A stretch of DNA of 64,000 nucleotides from Burkholderiales bacterium (GCA_017307855.1 JAFKGD010000009.1:1-64000); one strand, 5' to 3'. Positions 54,962 through 61,931 are shown, counted from the first letter of the stretch. Notes: generated by a model not told the origin, from the sequence alone. Numbers and translations are program-made.

Positions 54962-55039
54962 TGGTTGCGCCGGCCCGAGTCGAACGGGCGACCTGCAGGT
55001 TATGAGCCTGCCGAACTACCACCGCTGTTCTACGGCGCA
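54962..55039 (-). tRNA. tRNA-Met (CAT anticodon) gene
   Basis: 78 bases: acceptor TGCGCCG/CGGCGCA, D stem GAAC/GTTC, anticodon stem GCAGG/CCTGC with loop CTCATAA (anticodon at 55002-55004), T stem GCCCG/CGGGC with loop TTCGACT, A discriminator and encoded CCA. No C1-A72 mismatch, so not an initiator. A tRNA-Ile(CAT) precursor for lysidine is an alternative. Confidence 0.85.
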
Positions 55040-55044
55040 GAAAC

Positions 55045-55070
55045 GAGAAAGCCCTCCATTGCAGAGGGCT
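55045..55070 (-). terminator. Hairpin between the Q-like gene and the tRNAs
   Basis: AGCCCTC (55050-55056) pairs with GAGGGCT (55064-55070), followed on the minus strand by TTTCTC. A weak to moderate terminator in front of the tRNA pair. Bases 55071-55189 hold no gene; a CAACTG/CAGTTG dyad overlaps the Q-like stop. Confidence 0.6.
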
Positions 55071-55189
55071 CAGTCTCTGAGCTTTACCGGCAGCGCCGCC
55101 ATCCGTCATGGATGGGCGACTCCTATGCGTTTACGCTCAGTCGTTGGGGCCGCACGATACACGAAGTTTCGTAGCCGCACAACTGTTTT

Positions 55190-55579
55190 TTATCCAGTTG
55201 TTTTCGGGAGAAGGTTCAGCATCATCTGCCGGCCATCCCGGACGTAGAGAGCCAGGCCGGCCATGGTGCAGCCGAGCTTCTGGCACTGGGCGCTGGGGGA
55301 GCCGCGGCGCACATAGCACCAGTTCAGAGCCGCCCGGTGCTGTTTGGGGAGATTGGCCAGCGTCTTGGCGACGACCTGAGCATCCCTGCCATCAATCGGC
55401 GATCCGGCCTCAGTCCGCTCCCAGTGCTGATCTGGGCGGTACAGCCTGAACATCGGGGAGACGGTCGATCCGCCACGGCCGAAGCACCAGCGAGCCCAGT
55501 TTTCGAGCCGGCGGTGGACTTCTTCGTGCTTGGGCTCCACAGCGTGGAAATCGATCTGGTGTTTGACGCGCATCAGCAT
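55190..55579 (-). CDS. Putative late-gene regulator (Q antiterminator-like)
   Basis: 129 aa. RDAQVVAKTLANLPKQHRAALNWCYVRR followed by GCTMAGLALYVRDGRQMM resembles the C-terminal helix-turn-helix of phage Q/sigma-region-4-like late regulators. AAGGAGAGGG precedes the ATG. It is the last early-side gene before the tRNAs and terminase, where Q genes normally lie. Assignment is tentative. Confidence 0.45.
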   Translation of the reverse strand: MLMRVKHQIDFHAVEPKHEEVHRRLENWARWCFGRGGSTVSPMFRLYRPDQHWERTEAGSPIDGRDAQVVAKTLANLPKQHRAALNWCYVRRGSPSAQCQKLGCTMAGLALYVRDGRQMMLNLLPKTTG

Positions 55580-55592
55580 GCCCTCTCCTTCT

Positions 55593-55865
55593 TCATCTGG
55601 CGCACAGCGCCGCTACGGTGTTGTTCAGGACTGCCAACTCATCCAGACGCATCACGTCCCAGATCCGCTTCTGCCCGTGAATCCCGTTGTGCGCGCCACG
55701 ATGGCAATCCGGGCACAGGGGCACGGAGGTGAACCACTCGCCCTGGCGCAGCTCGTGAGCCTCTGACGGACCGCCAGCGCCACAGACACCGCACGGCATC
55801 CCTTTGATGCGCTCGATGTGCGCGCGCTCGGCTGTCGTCGGCTTGGCCTTGTTCTTGCTATGCAT
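55593..55865 (-). CDS. HNH/Ref-like zinc-binding nuclease
   Basis: 90 aa. Zinc ligands Cys25 and Cys28 (CGVC), Cys51 and Cys54 (CPDC), with catalytic-type His37 (EAHEL), His55 and His59. This is the layout of Ref/HNH-type small phage nucleases that aid recombination. Overlaps the RusA gene by 8 bases. Start ATG at 55865 fits the family length. Confidence 0.72.
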   Translation of the reverse strand: MHSKNKAKPTTAERAHIERIKGMPCGVCGAGGPSEAHELRQGEWFTSVPLCPDCHRGAHNGIHGQKRIWDVMRLDELAVLNNTVAALCAR

Positions 55866-56223
55866 GGCCGATCTCCAGAACCACCCTGCCCGGCTTCTCG
55901 CCGAACTCCCGGCGCACCGTGACCGGCTCGAAATGCTGGTCATCCACACCCAGCGCCAAGGAGACACCATCGAGCATGGATTTGCAGGCGGCCAGCAGGT
56001 TGTCTCGGTCGCGCGGCCGGCGGTCAGGCTGCACGAACGTGATGGACAGCGGCAGCGTGCCCCGGGGTGGGGTGTAACCCGCCTGCCGCATGGCCTGCAG
56101 AGCCAGGATGCGCGCGTCGGCCTTCTGGACGGCCTTCAGGCTGCTGGTGGCGGCCCAATGCATGCCCTTGGAGCGGTTGGGGTTGAGCCGAGAGTCCGGC
56201 CATGGGAGCTCGACGCGCAGCAT
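55858..56223 (-). CDS. rusA: RusA-like Holliday junction resolvase
   Basis: 121 aa. RusA family pattern: N-terminal ELPWPDSRLNPNR, then Asp72 and Asp74 (RDRDN), Lys81 and Asp85 (KSMLD), and Asp94/Asp95 (GVDDQ). These acidic residues bind metal for symmetric cleavage of four-way junctions formed in phage recombination. Together with the Ref-like nuclease it forms a recombination pair. Confidence 0.85.
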   Translation of the reverse strand: MLRVELPWPDSRLNPNRSKGMHWAATSSLKAVQKADARILALQAMRQAGYTPPRGTLPLSITFVQPDRRPRDRDNLLAACKSMLDGVSLALGVDDQHFEPVTVRREFGEKPGRVVLEIGHA

Positions 56224-56233
56224 CAGGCCGCGA

Positions 56234-56509
56234 TCAGAACTGCCAAGTGGCCGCCTTGACCGCCCACATCTGGCCGGTCTGCAGCTCGGTAATCGCCACG
56301 GAGTACATGCGGATCTGGTCCGCCGTCGCGGATTCAGCGCTGCGCAGAGCGTGCAGGCGATCAATGGCCAGCGCGAAATCGCGCTTGATGAACTCGACGG
56401 TCTTGTTGCCGCTGGGGTTAAAGCTGAGGCCCACGGCCTTCTCGCCAAAAGTCAATTCTCGTTGCGCGGGCTCGCTCTCGCCTTGGTATGTATTGCTGTC
56501 GTCGTTCAC
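56234..56509 (-). CDS. Candidate Acb2/Tad1 hairpin-domain protein (anti-CBASS / anti-Thoeris type)
   Basis: 91 aa, GTG start with AGGAG 5 bases upstream. Two conserved helical segments: LTFGEKAVGLSFNPSGNK (about 19-36) and IRMYSVAITELQTGQMWAVK (about 66-85) followed by AATW. This double-helix pattern is widespread in phages and, to my knowledge, is classed with the Acb2/Tad1 hairpin domain, whose members bind cyclic oligonucleotide or gcADPR signals and block CBASS or Thoeris immunity. The first 20 residues are low in similarity. It lies 10 bases before rusA in the early operon, suitable for early expression. Activity is inferred, not shown. Confidence 0.6.
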   Translation of the reverse strand: MNDDSNTYQGESEPAQRELTFGEKAVGLSFNPSGNKTVEFIKRDFALAIDRLHALRSAESATADQIRMYSVAITELQTGQMWAVKAATWQF

Positions 56510-56559
56510 TTGCTTCTCCTAAATGGCCGCCCGAAGCGCGGGGCGGCTTCGCGTTTCGG

Positions 56560-57012
56560 TCAGGCCCACCCCTCCACGATCATGTCCATGAGCCGGTCGG
56601 CCGTGGCCCGGTCCATCTGCGGCAGGATGAACTGCAGCACGGCATCAATGGCGGCGCTGTAGAAGGCGTCAAATGCCTCCTGATCCATGGCCTCGTAGCT
56701 GATGGACTTGGGCACCTGGATGAGCTCGCCCGTGCGGGGGTCAATCGCCGGCTCAACGTGGCCGACACACAACTTGATGGCCACCAGCGCTTTTTCGACG
56801 GTGGGGTAGACCTCGCTGTTCTCGGTGACGAGCTGCAGCAGGGCGAACATCTTGCGGTGATGGGCGCCGTTGCGCGGGCTGCTCCACTCGAAGCGCAGCC
56901 ATTTGCCCGGCTTCATGGTCTCGAGCTTGCGCTTGAACTTGGCCCATGCTTCCTGATCGGCCGGGGTGGAGCCGCGCAGGCCAGCCGGGGTGCGGATCAG
57001 GACGGCTTTCAT
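56560..57012 (-). CDS. DUF1367-like phage protein
   Basis: 150 aa. SSPRNGAHHRKMFALLQLVTENSE and EPAIDPRTGELIQVPKSISY followed by FDAFYSAAIDAVLQF are typical of DUF1367, a phage recombination-region family of unknown function. The His-His near 51-52 could bind metal. Overlaps the 74-aa gene upstream by ATGA. Confidence 0.8.
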   Translation of the reverse strand: MKAVLIRTPAGLRGSTPADQEAWAKFKRKLETMKPGKWLRFEWSSPRNGAHHRKMFALLQLVTENSEVYPTVEKALVAIKLCVGHVEPAIDPRTGELIQVPKSISYEAMDQEAFDAFYSAAIDAVLQFILPQMDRATADRLMDMIVEGWA

Positions 57013-57233
57013 CCCGGCACCTGTCCATGGAAATACGCCATCGGCAGCGGCTCCAGATGCGCGGCGTCTGCCTGCAACCTGGCTCCGAGCCAGCCGTCCC
57101 GGATCTCGGCCACCCGGACGTTCTCGCCAGACTCCAGCGCGATCACCTTGGTGCCGGCGTAGTCGTAGGCGTGGCCTTGCTGGGCGACGGTGCTGCCATT
57201 GCCTCGCGCAGCCTCTCGGACATCCCAACCCAT
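57009..57233 (-). CDS. 74-aa phage protein overlapping its upstream neighbour
   Basis: 74 aa. A small beta-type sequence (YDYAGTKVIALESGENVRVA, then EIRDGWLGARLQ). Its stop overlaps the DUF1367 start (ATGA), a strong sign it is translated. The first 91 bases overlap the 68-aa gene (57143-57349) in another frame. Weak ribosome site. Function unknown. Confidence 0.6.
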   Translation of the reverse strand: MGWDVREAARGNGSTVAQQGHAYDYAGTKVIALESGENVRVAEIRDGWLGARLQADAAHLEPLPMAYFHGQVPG

Positions 57234-57349
57234 CGGCCACTGCCGCACGCCTCCAGCTCCTTGGCTCGGTGCCAGGCGTGAGCCTTCGCCCCGGGGATGC
57301 GCGCCATGCGCACCAGGTGCTGTAGCTGGATGTCGAATGGGTCGGTCAT
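57143..57349 (-). CDS. 68-aa phage protein
   Basis: 68 aa; DPFDIQLQHLVRMARIPGAK and HRAKELEACGSGRW. Starts in an ATGA overlap with the gene upstream (57346) and has AAGGG ahead of the ATG. Ser/Thr/Pro-rich end may be unstructured. No family recognised. Confidence 0.6.
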   Translation of the reverse strand: MTDPFDIQLQHLVRMARIPGAKAHAWHRAKELEACGSGRWVGMSERLREAMAAPSPSKATPTTTPAPR

Positions 57350-57525
57350 GCATTGCGGGCCCTTTCGAGGTTCGCCAGCAGGCGCGAATTGGCGCGGCGC
57401 TTCGCTGCGGCCAGACCAAGAGTCCGCGTTGGCAGGATCGCGCGCGCACGCTCCGCGATCAGTGGATGCACAGGAACGCCGCGGCGGATGTCGGCGTCGA
57501 TGAGGCGGGCTTCTTCTTGGGTCAT
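57346..57525 (-). CDS. 59-aa basic phage protein
   Basis: 59 aa: MTQEEARLIDADIRRGVPVH, then LAAAKRRANSRLLANLERAR. A basic C-terminal helix suggests nucleic-acid contact. ATGA overlaps on both sides. Unknown function. Confidence 0.55.
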   Translation of the reverse strand: MTQEEARLIDADIRRGVPVHPLIAERARAILPTRTLGLAAAKRRANSRLLANLERARNA

Positions 57526-57656
57526 GCAACGGGCTCCCCAAGGGTGCGCAGCGCCCACGTCACGGCCTGCCGCGAGTGATTCAGGCCGGCGCGCACGTCG
57601 TCGAGGATCTTGTGTGCGCGCAGCTTCGTCGGGTCGGTGGTGAAGTGCGCGGTCAT
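57522..57656 (-). CDS. 44-aa phage protein
   Basis: 44 aa: TDPTKLRAHKILDDVRAGLN and HSRQAVTWALRTLG, probably two helices. Coupled by ATGA overlaps to its neighbours at 57653 and 57525, so translation is likely. Unknown function. Confidence 0.55.
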   Translation of the reverse strand: MTAHFTTDPTKLRAHKILDDVRAGLNHSRQAVTWALRTLGEPVA

Positions 57657-58303
57657 GCGGCGATCCTCGGCTGCAGGTTGTCGATCGCCAGCACTTCGAC
57701 CGGCCGATACGTGATGGCGGTCTTGCCGGCCACGTTGCCACCCTGGTACACGGCGCGGCATTTCGCCTCGTCGCCGATGAGAGCGGGGCGCGGCAGCTTG
57801 AGGCCCTTCTTCTCGTACTCGCTGTCAGGCGAACGGTCCCCGGCGAGTCGGCGCGGGTACTCGAACTGCCCCCGGCCCGTGTACGCCTTGTGCGACAGGC
57901 AGAAGCGGTGCTGCAGGTGGCTCAGCTCCTTGATGTCGGTCCGGCATACCTTCGGCCAGCCGCCCAGGTCTTCGATGCAGGCGTGGATGGCTGGGTCGTC
58001 GAAGATCACATCGGTGTAGGCGTCGACGCTCGACATGGCCTCCAGTGCCTTGCCCCAAGCCAGCTGAGCGCGGTCGGTATGCGTGCCCTGCAGGATGCGC
58101 ACGATGTCGGCGACCTTCGGCGCGAACTGGCCGTGCTCGGGGTCGGTGGCGTGAGCGGTCATGGCCTTCTGCACCTGCTCGAGCGTGAAGGGCTGGCATG
58201 CCTGCACCCAGACCTGCAGCGTGAACTCGCTCACCGGCTGGCGGTAGTACGCGAGTGCGTCCGTGACCAGCGCGACCAGCGCCGGCTTGTCAGTGGCCTG
58301 CAT
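57653..58303 (-). CDS. DUF6475-like replication-region protein
   Basis: 216 aa. VALVTDALAYYRQPVSEFTL, QFAPKVADIVRILQGTHTDR and VIFDDPAIHACIEDLGGWPKV match the DUF6475 domain of phage replication modules, probably an ATPase-loader or DnaC-like accessory. It follows the O-like gene with a 14-base overlap. Function not proven. Confidence 0.75.
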   Translation of the reverse strand: MQATDKPALVALVTDALAYYRQPVSEFTLQVWVQACQPFTLEQVQKAMTAHATDPEHGQFAPKVADIVRILQGTHTDRAQLAWGKALEAMSSVDAYTDVIFDDPAIHACIEDLGGWPKVCRTDIKELSHLQHRFCLSHKAYTGRGQFEYPRRLAGDRSPDSEYEKKGLKLPRPALIGDEAKCRAVYQGGNVAGKTAITYRPVEVLAIDNLQPRIAA

Positions 58304-59069
58304 GGGCGGCCTCCTTCTCGAGGAATCGCGCAGCGACAGCGCGGTTGGATGCCTCCAGCGCTTCCTGCGCGTTCGGCTTGGTCTTGGCGCCACCAGGCGG
58401 CAGCGCGGCGGCCAGCCACTCGAGTGGCTGGAGCGGCTTGGCACGGATGCACTCGCGCAGCACGCCGATCACCGCCTCGTCGCCGTGCGCCTTCCGCAGC
58501 CCGCCCAGGAAGGACCGGGCCTGCTTGTCGGCGGTGCCAGCGCTCGTCAGCAGCGGCACGCCGTAGCCGAAGATGATCTCGTCCGGGGTCAGCGGCGCCT
58601 TGGCGCCCGTACCGTCAGGTACGGAAGACTCTTCTCTTCTCTTCTCTTCTCTGGTCACGTTTTCGTCACGCTGGTTGCGTGACATAGACGAGACACCATC
58701 GTGACCATCGGCGTGACCGGTAGAGGACGCACGCTGCTTTTGCTTGCGATTCGCGCCCAACGCGCGGGATTTGGCCGTATCTCCGTTGTGCAGGGCGAAG
58801 TTGGGGAAGTTGACGCCGTCGTCGCCGATCTCGAGCCAGCCTACAGCAACCATCGCTTCCGCGAAGCCGTCACGCTGAACCTTGCGATTGATCCACGCTG
58901 CTGTCACGCCGTGAGCGTGACCATCGCGTGACTGAACATCAGCCCAGCTCCACAGCGCGTGGAGCCGCCCGACCACGGAGAACTCGTCCATGCCCAGCGC
59001 CGCGGCCATGCCGATCACCGCCGGATCGTCCGGCAGACTCACACGCATCTTGATCCAGTCGCCGGCCAT
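58290..59069 (-). CDS. Phage replication initiator-like (winged-helix) protein
   Basis: 259 aa. N-terminal winged-helix region (SLPDDPAVIGMAAALGMDEF, then VVGRLHALWSWADVQSRDG) followed by VTAAWINRKV, VGWLEIGDDG and a basic, flexible middle (NRKQKQRAS). Typical of O-like initiators or DnaD-type loaders. TGATG overlap with the gene upstream. Confidence 0.75.
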   Translation of the reverse strand: MAGDWIKMRVSLPDDPAVIGMAAALGMDEFSVVGRLHALWSWADVQSRDGHAHGVTAAWINRKVQRDGFAEAMVAVGWLEIGDDGVNFPNFALHNGDTAKSRALGANRKQKQRASSTGHADGHDGVSSMSRNQRDENVTREEKRREESSVPDGTGAKAPLTPDEIIFGYGVPLLTSAGTADKQARSFLGGLRKAHGDEAVIGVLRECIRAKPLQPLEWLAAALPPGGAKTKPNAQEALEASNRAVAARFLEKEAAHAGH

Positions 59070-59389
59070 CAGACCACCAGCGCCCAAAGCTTGCCGCCGC
59101 TGGTCCCATGCCCACGCTTGCGGGGCAGGTCCGAGCGAAGGCAGCGGATGAGGTTCTTGCGCGACAGGCTGTGGAAGATGCCGCCGAATGCTCGATCGTC
59201 CTTGGCGTGGGCGCCGTGAGCGCGGGCGACCTCGACAAGATCCTCCCCGGCCGTTGCGCCGTTGTCGCGGAGGTGCCGCAGGATGGCGGTCTTGGCCACC
59301 TCGGCGAAGTCGGGCGAGCGGTCCAGTGCGGCCAGCAGAGAGAGCTGCATGCCGGCCTGGCCGGCGGCTTGGGCTTGCTGGAGGTTCAT
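59069..59389 (-). CDS. 106-aa early protein
   Basis: 106 aa. A winged-helix-like run: AKTAILRHLRDNGATAGEDL and GIFHSLSRKNLIRCL. The C-terminal KRGHGTSGGKLWAL resembles a DNA-contact tail. A small DNA-binding role is plausible (inference). ATGA overlap with the preceding gene. Confidence 0.55.
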   Translation of the reverse strand: MNLQQAQAAGQAGMQLSLLAALDRSPDFAEVAKTAILRHLRDNGATAGEDLVEVARAHGAHAKDDRAFGGIFHSLSRKNLIRCLRSDLPRKRGHGTSGGKLWALVV

Positions 59390-59763
59390 TGCGGCCTGAT
59401 CTCCAGCTTCTTCTCTTCGATCTCGACGAAGGTCCAGCCGGCCTTCTCGGCCAGCGACTTGCACTCACGCGCGGCGGACTCGAGTTCGTAGGGCTTGGAG
59501 CGCACGGGCTTCTTCTTGAAGGTCATGCGCCAGTGCTCCAGGTCGAACTCAGGCGGCAGCTTCGCGAGCCCTTCGCTCCGAGCCGTGCGGGCGGCAGCTT
59601 CGCGAGCCCTTCGCGCTTCTTCTTCTGCGCCGGGCGGGATGCCGATCACGCGCCAACCGTTGTGAAAGCTGACCGGGTCTTTCGCCGGTCTCTTGAGCTT
59701 TTTGGAGGCGCCGGCAATGCTGACCGGGTCGCCGTGGACGTTGACGAAGTTGAGGGCGCTCAT
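59386..59763 (-). CDS. 125-aa early protein with an internal out-of-frame duplication
   Basis: 125 aa. The middle (AEEEARRAREAAARTARSEG) is encoded by one of two perfect 25-base repeats (59552-59576, 59590-59614), 38 bases apart, so the copies read in different frames. The rest includes WRVIGIPPG and FKKKPVRSKPYE. Unknown function. Overlaps both neighbours by 4 bases. Confidence 0.55.
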   Translation of the reverse strand: MSALNFVNVHGDPVSIAGASKKLKRPAKDPVSFHNGWRVIGIPPGAEEEARRAREAAARTARSEGLAKLPPEFDLEHWRMTFKKKPVRSKPYELESAARECKSLAEKAGWTFVEIEEKKLEIRPQ

Positions 59764-60128
59764 GCTGGTGCTCCGAGTACCCGGCGAAGGGCTGCGTTTT
59801 CCTCGCGAAGAAGCCGGTTTTCTCGCTCGGTCGTCGTCTCCTGACGGCGGACGCTGTAAAGGTCGTAGCCCCGCTGGTGCAACATCCACAGGACCGGGGC
59901 GTCATTGCCGCAGCGATCCATCAACTCGGTGAACTTGGCCCACTGCACGCCCTCGGTGCCCGACTGCCAGCGCGAGAACTGGGCCTTGTCGACCTTGAGT
60001 TCCTGCTGCAGCGACTTGTCGAGAGCGAAGCCGCCCAGCTCGGCGCACAGTTCAATGGCGCCGCCCAGAGATTGCTTGCGCATCACCTCTTCGGGACGGA
60101 CGGGGACGGGGATTGCGAGTTGGTTCAC
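59760..60128 (-). CDS. Early regulator-like helix-turn-helix protein
   Basis: 122 aa from a GTG at 60128. After VPVRPEEVMRKQSLGGAIELC, a helix-turn-helix (LQQELKVDKAQFSRWQSGTE) is followed by CGNDAPVLWMLHQRGYDL and a C-terminal helix. Related proteins in betaproteobacterial phages take the place of CII. A TTG 12 bases upstream is an alternative start. Transcribed behind the Cro-like gene. Confidence 0.7.
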   Translation of the reverse strand: MNQLAIPVPVRPEEVMRKQSLGGAIELCAELGGFALDKSLQQELKVDKAQFSRWQSGTEGVQWAKFTELMDRCGNDAPVLWMLHQRGYDLYSVRRQETTTERENRLLREENAALRRVLGAPA

Positions 60129-60259
60129 GTTGGTGCTCAAGAAGGTTGAGAGCTGTTGCGGACCTTGGCGGGGCAAATAAAAAGAGGATTCAGGCCATGG
60201 AACAAGAGCCGAATCCGTGGGTACAGGTGGTGGATGCGCTGCCGGCGTGGATGCGGGCG

Positions 60260-60523
60260 TCAGGCCGGCGCGGTGGCGTCGACGGTGCCGGCCTGCATGC
60301 GCAGGACATCCCAAGCGACATCGGGGCGAAGGTCTTCGCAGCGGACCTGACCGTTTGTGACGCGCTCGATGGCGGGGCAGTGCTCGGCGGGAACGCGGGT
60401 CTTTACCCACGACTGCACTGTCTGGTAGCGTTCGATGTCGAGCTTTCGGGCTGCAGCCACAGGGCCGCCAAGCAGATCGACGGCTCTCGCTGCCGCCTGC
60501 TGGGAGTTGAATTTCTTGGGCAT
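60260..60523 (-). CDS. Cro/YdaS-like regulator
   Basis: 87 aa. AARAVDLLGGPVAAARKLDI, YQTVQSWVKTRVPAEHCPAI and RCEDLRPDVAWDVL match YdaS/Cro-like phage regulators. AAGG lies 6 bases before the ATG. First gene of the leftward early operon, divergent from cI with the operator between them. Confidence 0.82.
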   Translation of the reverse strand: MPKKFNSQQAAARAVDLLGGPVAAARKLDIERYQTVQSWVKTRVPAEHCPAIERVTNGQVRCEDLRPDVAWDVLRMQAGTVDATAPA

Positions 60524-60534
60524 GCTTACCTTTG

Positions 60535-60565
60535 CAAGAAGTTCTAGTAATGCTAGATGATCTTG
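60535..60565. promoter_or_regulatory. cI/cro operator: inverted pair of CTAG-N4-TCTTG half-sites
   Basis: CAAGA-AGTT-CTAG (60535-60547) and CTAG-ATGA-TCTTG (60553-60565) face each other around position 60550, a 31-base dyad. Between Cro and CI, it is the natural operator. Each half-site is 13 bases and their starts are 18 bases apart. Confidence 0.7.
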
Positions 60566-60578
60566 TATTGGCTGGCAA
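60550..60578 (-). promoter_or_regulatory. Predicted sigma-70 promoter of the cro/early operon
   Basis: On the minus strand, TTGCCA (60578-60573), a 17-base spacer and TAGCAT (60555-60550) form a -35/-10 pair. The -10 lies on the centre of the CI operator, so CI binding should shut it off. Confidence 0.55.
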
Positions 60579-60603
60579 GGGGCCACATGAAAAACTTGCG
60601 CGC

Positions 60604-61263
60604 ATGTCAATTCATGAGCAGATCCGCGCAAAACGACTGGCCAAAGGCTGGTCGATGGAAACGCTTGCCGCAGAGGTGAGCAAGGCGGAGGGCATGGAGA
60701 AGCCCCTGTCTTGGCAGACTGTCCAGCAGTGGGAGGCCGGGAAATCGGCTCCTAAACGAAGCAGGCTCGAAACCGTAGCTACGCTACTGGAAACCACGCT
60801 GGGCGCCCTGATGGAAGAGTCATCCTCAAATGTCGCGGCCGCTCCGGCGCTAGCTACTTCGCGTTACATTCCGGTCGTGGGACACGTTAAGGCCGGCCCG
60901 GATGGCTTTCTGGAAGAGATGGACTACCCGACCGGCCACGGCGAGGGGTCTGTTGAGTATTGGGCGCGCGATCCGTCTGCCTACGCTCTGAGGGTCAAAG
61001 GCGACTCGATGCACCCCCGTTATCGTGCTGGCGAGTTCATCGTTGTGACGCCCAGCATTGAGGCTCAGCCGGGTCGCGACGTGGTGGTGAAGCTCAAGGA
61101 CGGCCGCAAGCTGCTCAAGCAGCTCAATTGGATTCGTGGCGGCGAAGCGCAGCTACTGAGCATCAATGACGGCTATGCGCCCAACACGCTGGACATGGCC
61201 GAGATCGACTCTATTCACCGGGTGGCAGGCAGTGTGCCGCCGGATGCTTTTCAGAACGACTAG
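60604..61263 (+). CDS. cI: CI-like repressor (LexA/S24 family)
   Basis: 219 aa. N-terminal helix-turn-helix (HEQIRAKRLAKGWSMETLA, SWQTVQQWEAGKSAP) and C-terminal S24 domain. The autocleavage site is probably Ala97-Gly98 (HVKAGPD), with Ser135 (GDSMHP) and Lys172 (KLLKQL) as the dyad, so RecA-stimulated cleavage and SOS induction are expected. Start at 60604 is the first helix; a longer frame begins inside the operator and is less likely. Ribosome site is weak, as in many CI genes. Confidence 0.87.
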   Translation: MSIHEQIRAKRLAKGWSMETLAAEVSKAEGMEKPLSWQTVQQWEAGKSAPKRSRLETVATLLETTLGALMEESSSNVAAAPALATSRYIPVVGHVKAGPDGFLEEMDYPTGHGEGSVEYWARDPSAYALRVKGDSMHPRYRAGEFIVVTPSIEAQPGRDVVVKLKDGRKLLKQLNWIRGGEAQLLSINDGYAPNTLDMAEIDSIHRVAGSVPPDAFQND

Positions 61264-61272
61264 GAGGGGAAG

Positions 61273-61845
61273 ATGGCACTGCAGAAATGCCACGAATGTG
61301 GCGCCCAGGTGAGCAGCGAGGCGAAAGCGTGCCCGAGCTGTGGAGCGAAGCCCAAAAAGTCAGTCGGACTAGTGGGCATCATCGTCGCCGGCATCTTCGG
61401 CATCATCATTTTCAACGCCGCGAGCGGTTCGGGCGGTAGCTCGTCCAGTGCTACCGCATCTGCGCGACCGGCCACGCCTCCCCCTATTCAGCGCAGCCCC
61501 GAGGTACAGAAGGAGATCGCCCGGCTGCGCGCGGTGGAGTTCAACGCCTTCTGTTCGCGCGAGCTGTCTAAGGTGAAAAAGCTGCCGGCGCAGTGGCCAC
61601 AACCATGGGGAGAGGCAATGCTGGTTGTTATGGCCGACTACGGGGTCACGCAAACCCACCTCGACCACATCAAGACGGGATCTGCCGTGGTGGGAATGAG
61701 CCCTTGCGGCGGCATCGCGAGCTGGGGGCGGCCGGAGAGCATCAACCGTACCACGACCAGCTCCACTGTTCGCGAGCAATGGGTCTACAACCTGCGGAGC
61801 TACCTGTATTTCACGAACGACAAGCTGACGTCGATCCAGAACTGA
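61273..61845 (+). CDS. Zinc-ribbon, membrane-anchored accessory protein
   Basis: 190 aa. An N-terminal zinc ribbon (CHECGAQVSSEAKACPSCGAK, four Cys) is followed by a membrane helix (SVGLVGIIVAGIFGIIIFNA), a Ser/Pro linker and a C-terminal domain ending LRSYLYFTNDKLTSIQN. The last part resembles SmpA/OmlA-type folds. AGGAGGGG precedes the ATG, and it lies 9 bases after cI, so it is probably made in the lysogen. Possible lysogenic-conversion or exclusion role (inference). Confidence 0.65.
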   Translation: MALQKCHECGAQVSSEAKACPSCGAKPKKSVGLVGIIVAGIFGIIIFNAASGSGGSSSSATASARPATPPPIQRSPEVQKEIARLRAVEFNAFCSRELSKVKKLPAQWPQPWGEAMLVVMADYGVTQTHLDHIKTGSAVVGMSPCGGIASWGRPESINRTTTSSTVREQWVYNLRSYLYFTNDKLTSIQN

Positions 61846-61931
61846 TCCGCGCCGAGAAGCTCAAGGCTTGACCCCCTCTGCCCTACTCTGCCTGTCGTCG
61901 TCATAGTGAATTGTCCAAGCCCTCACTACCC

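Noticed and set aside
54743-55174. A 143-codon plus-strand frame.
   Set aside because: It is the complement of the two tRNAs and terminators (typical tRNA-derived peptides such as RRPESNGRPAGYEPAE).
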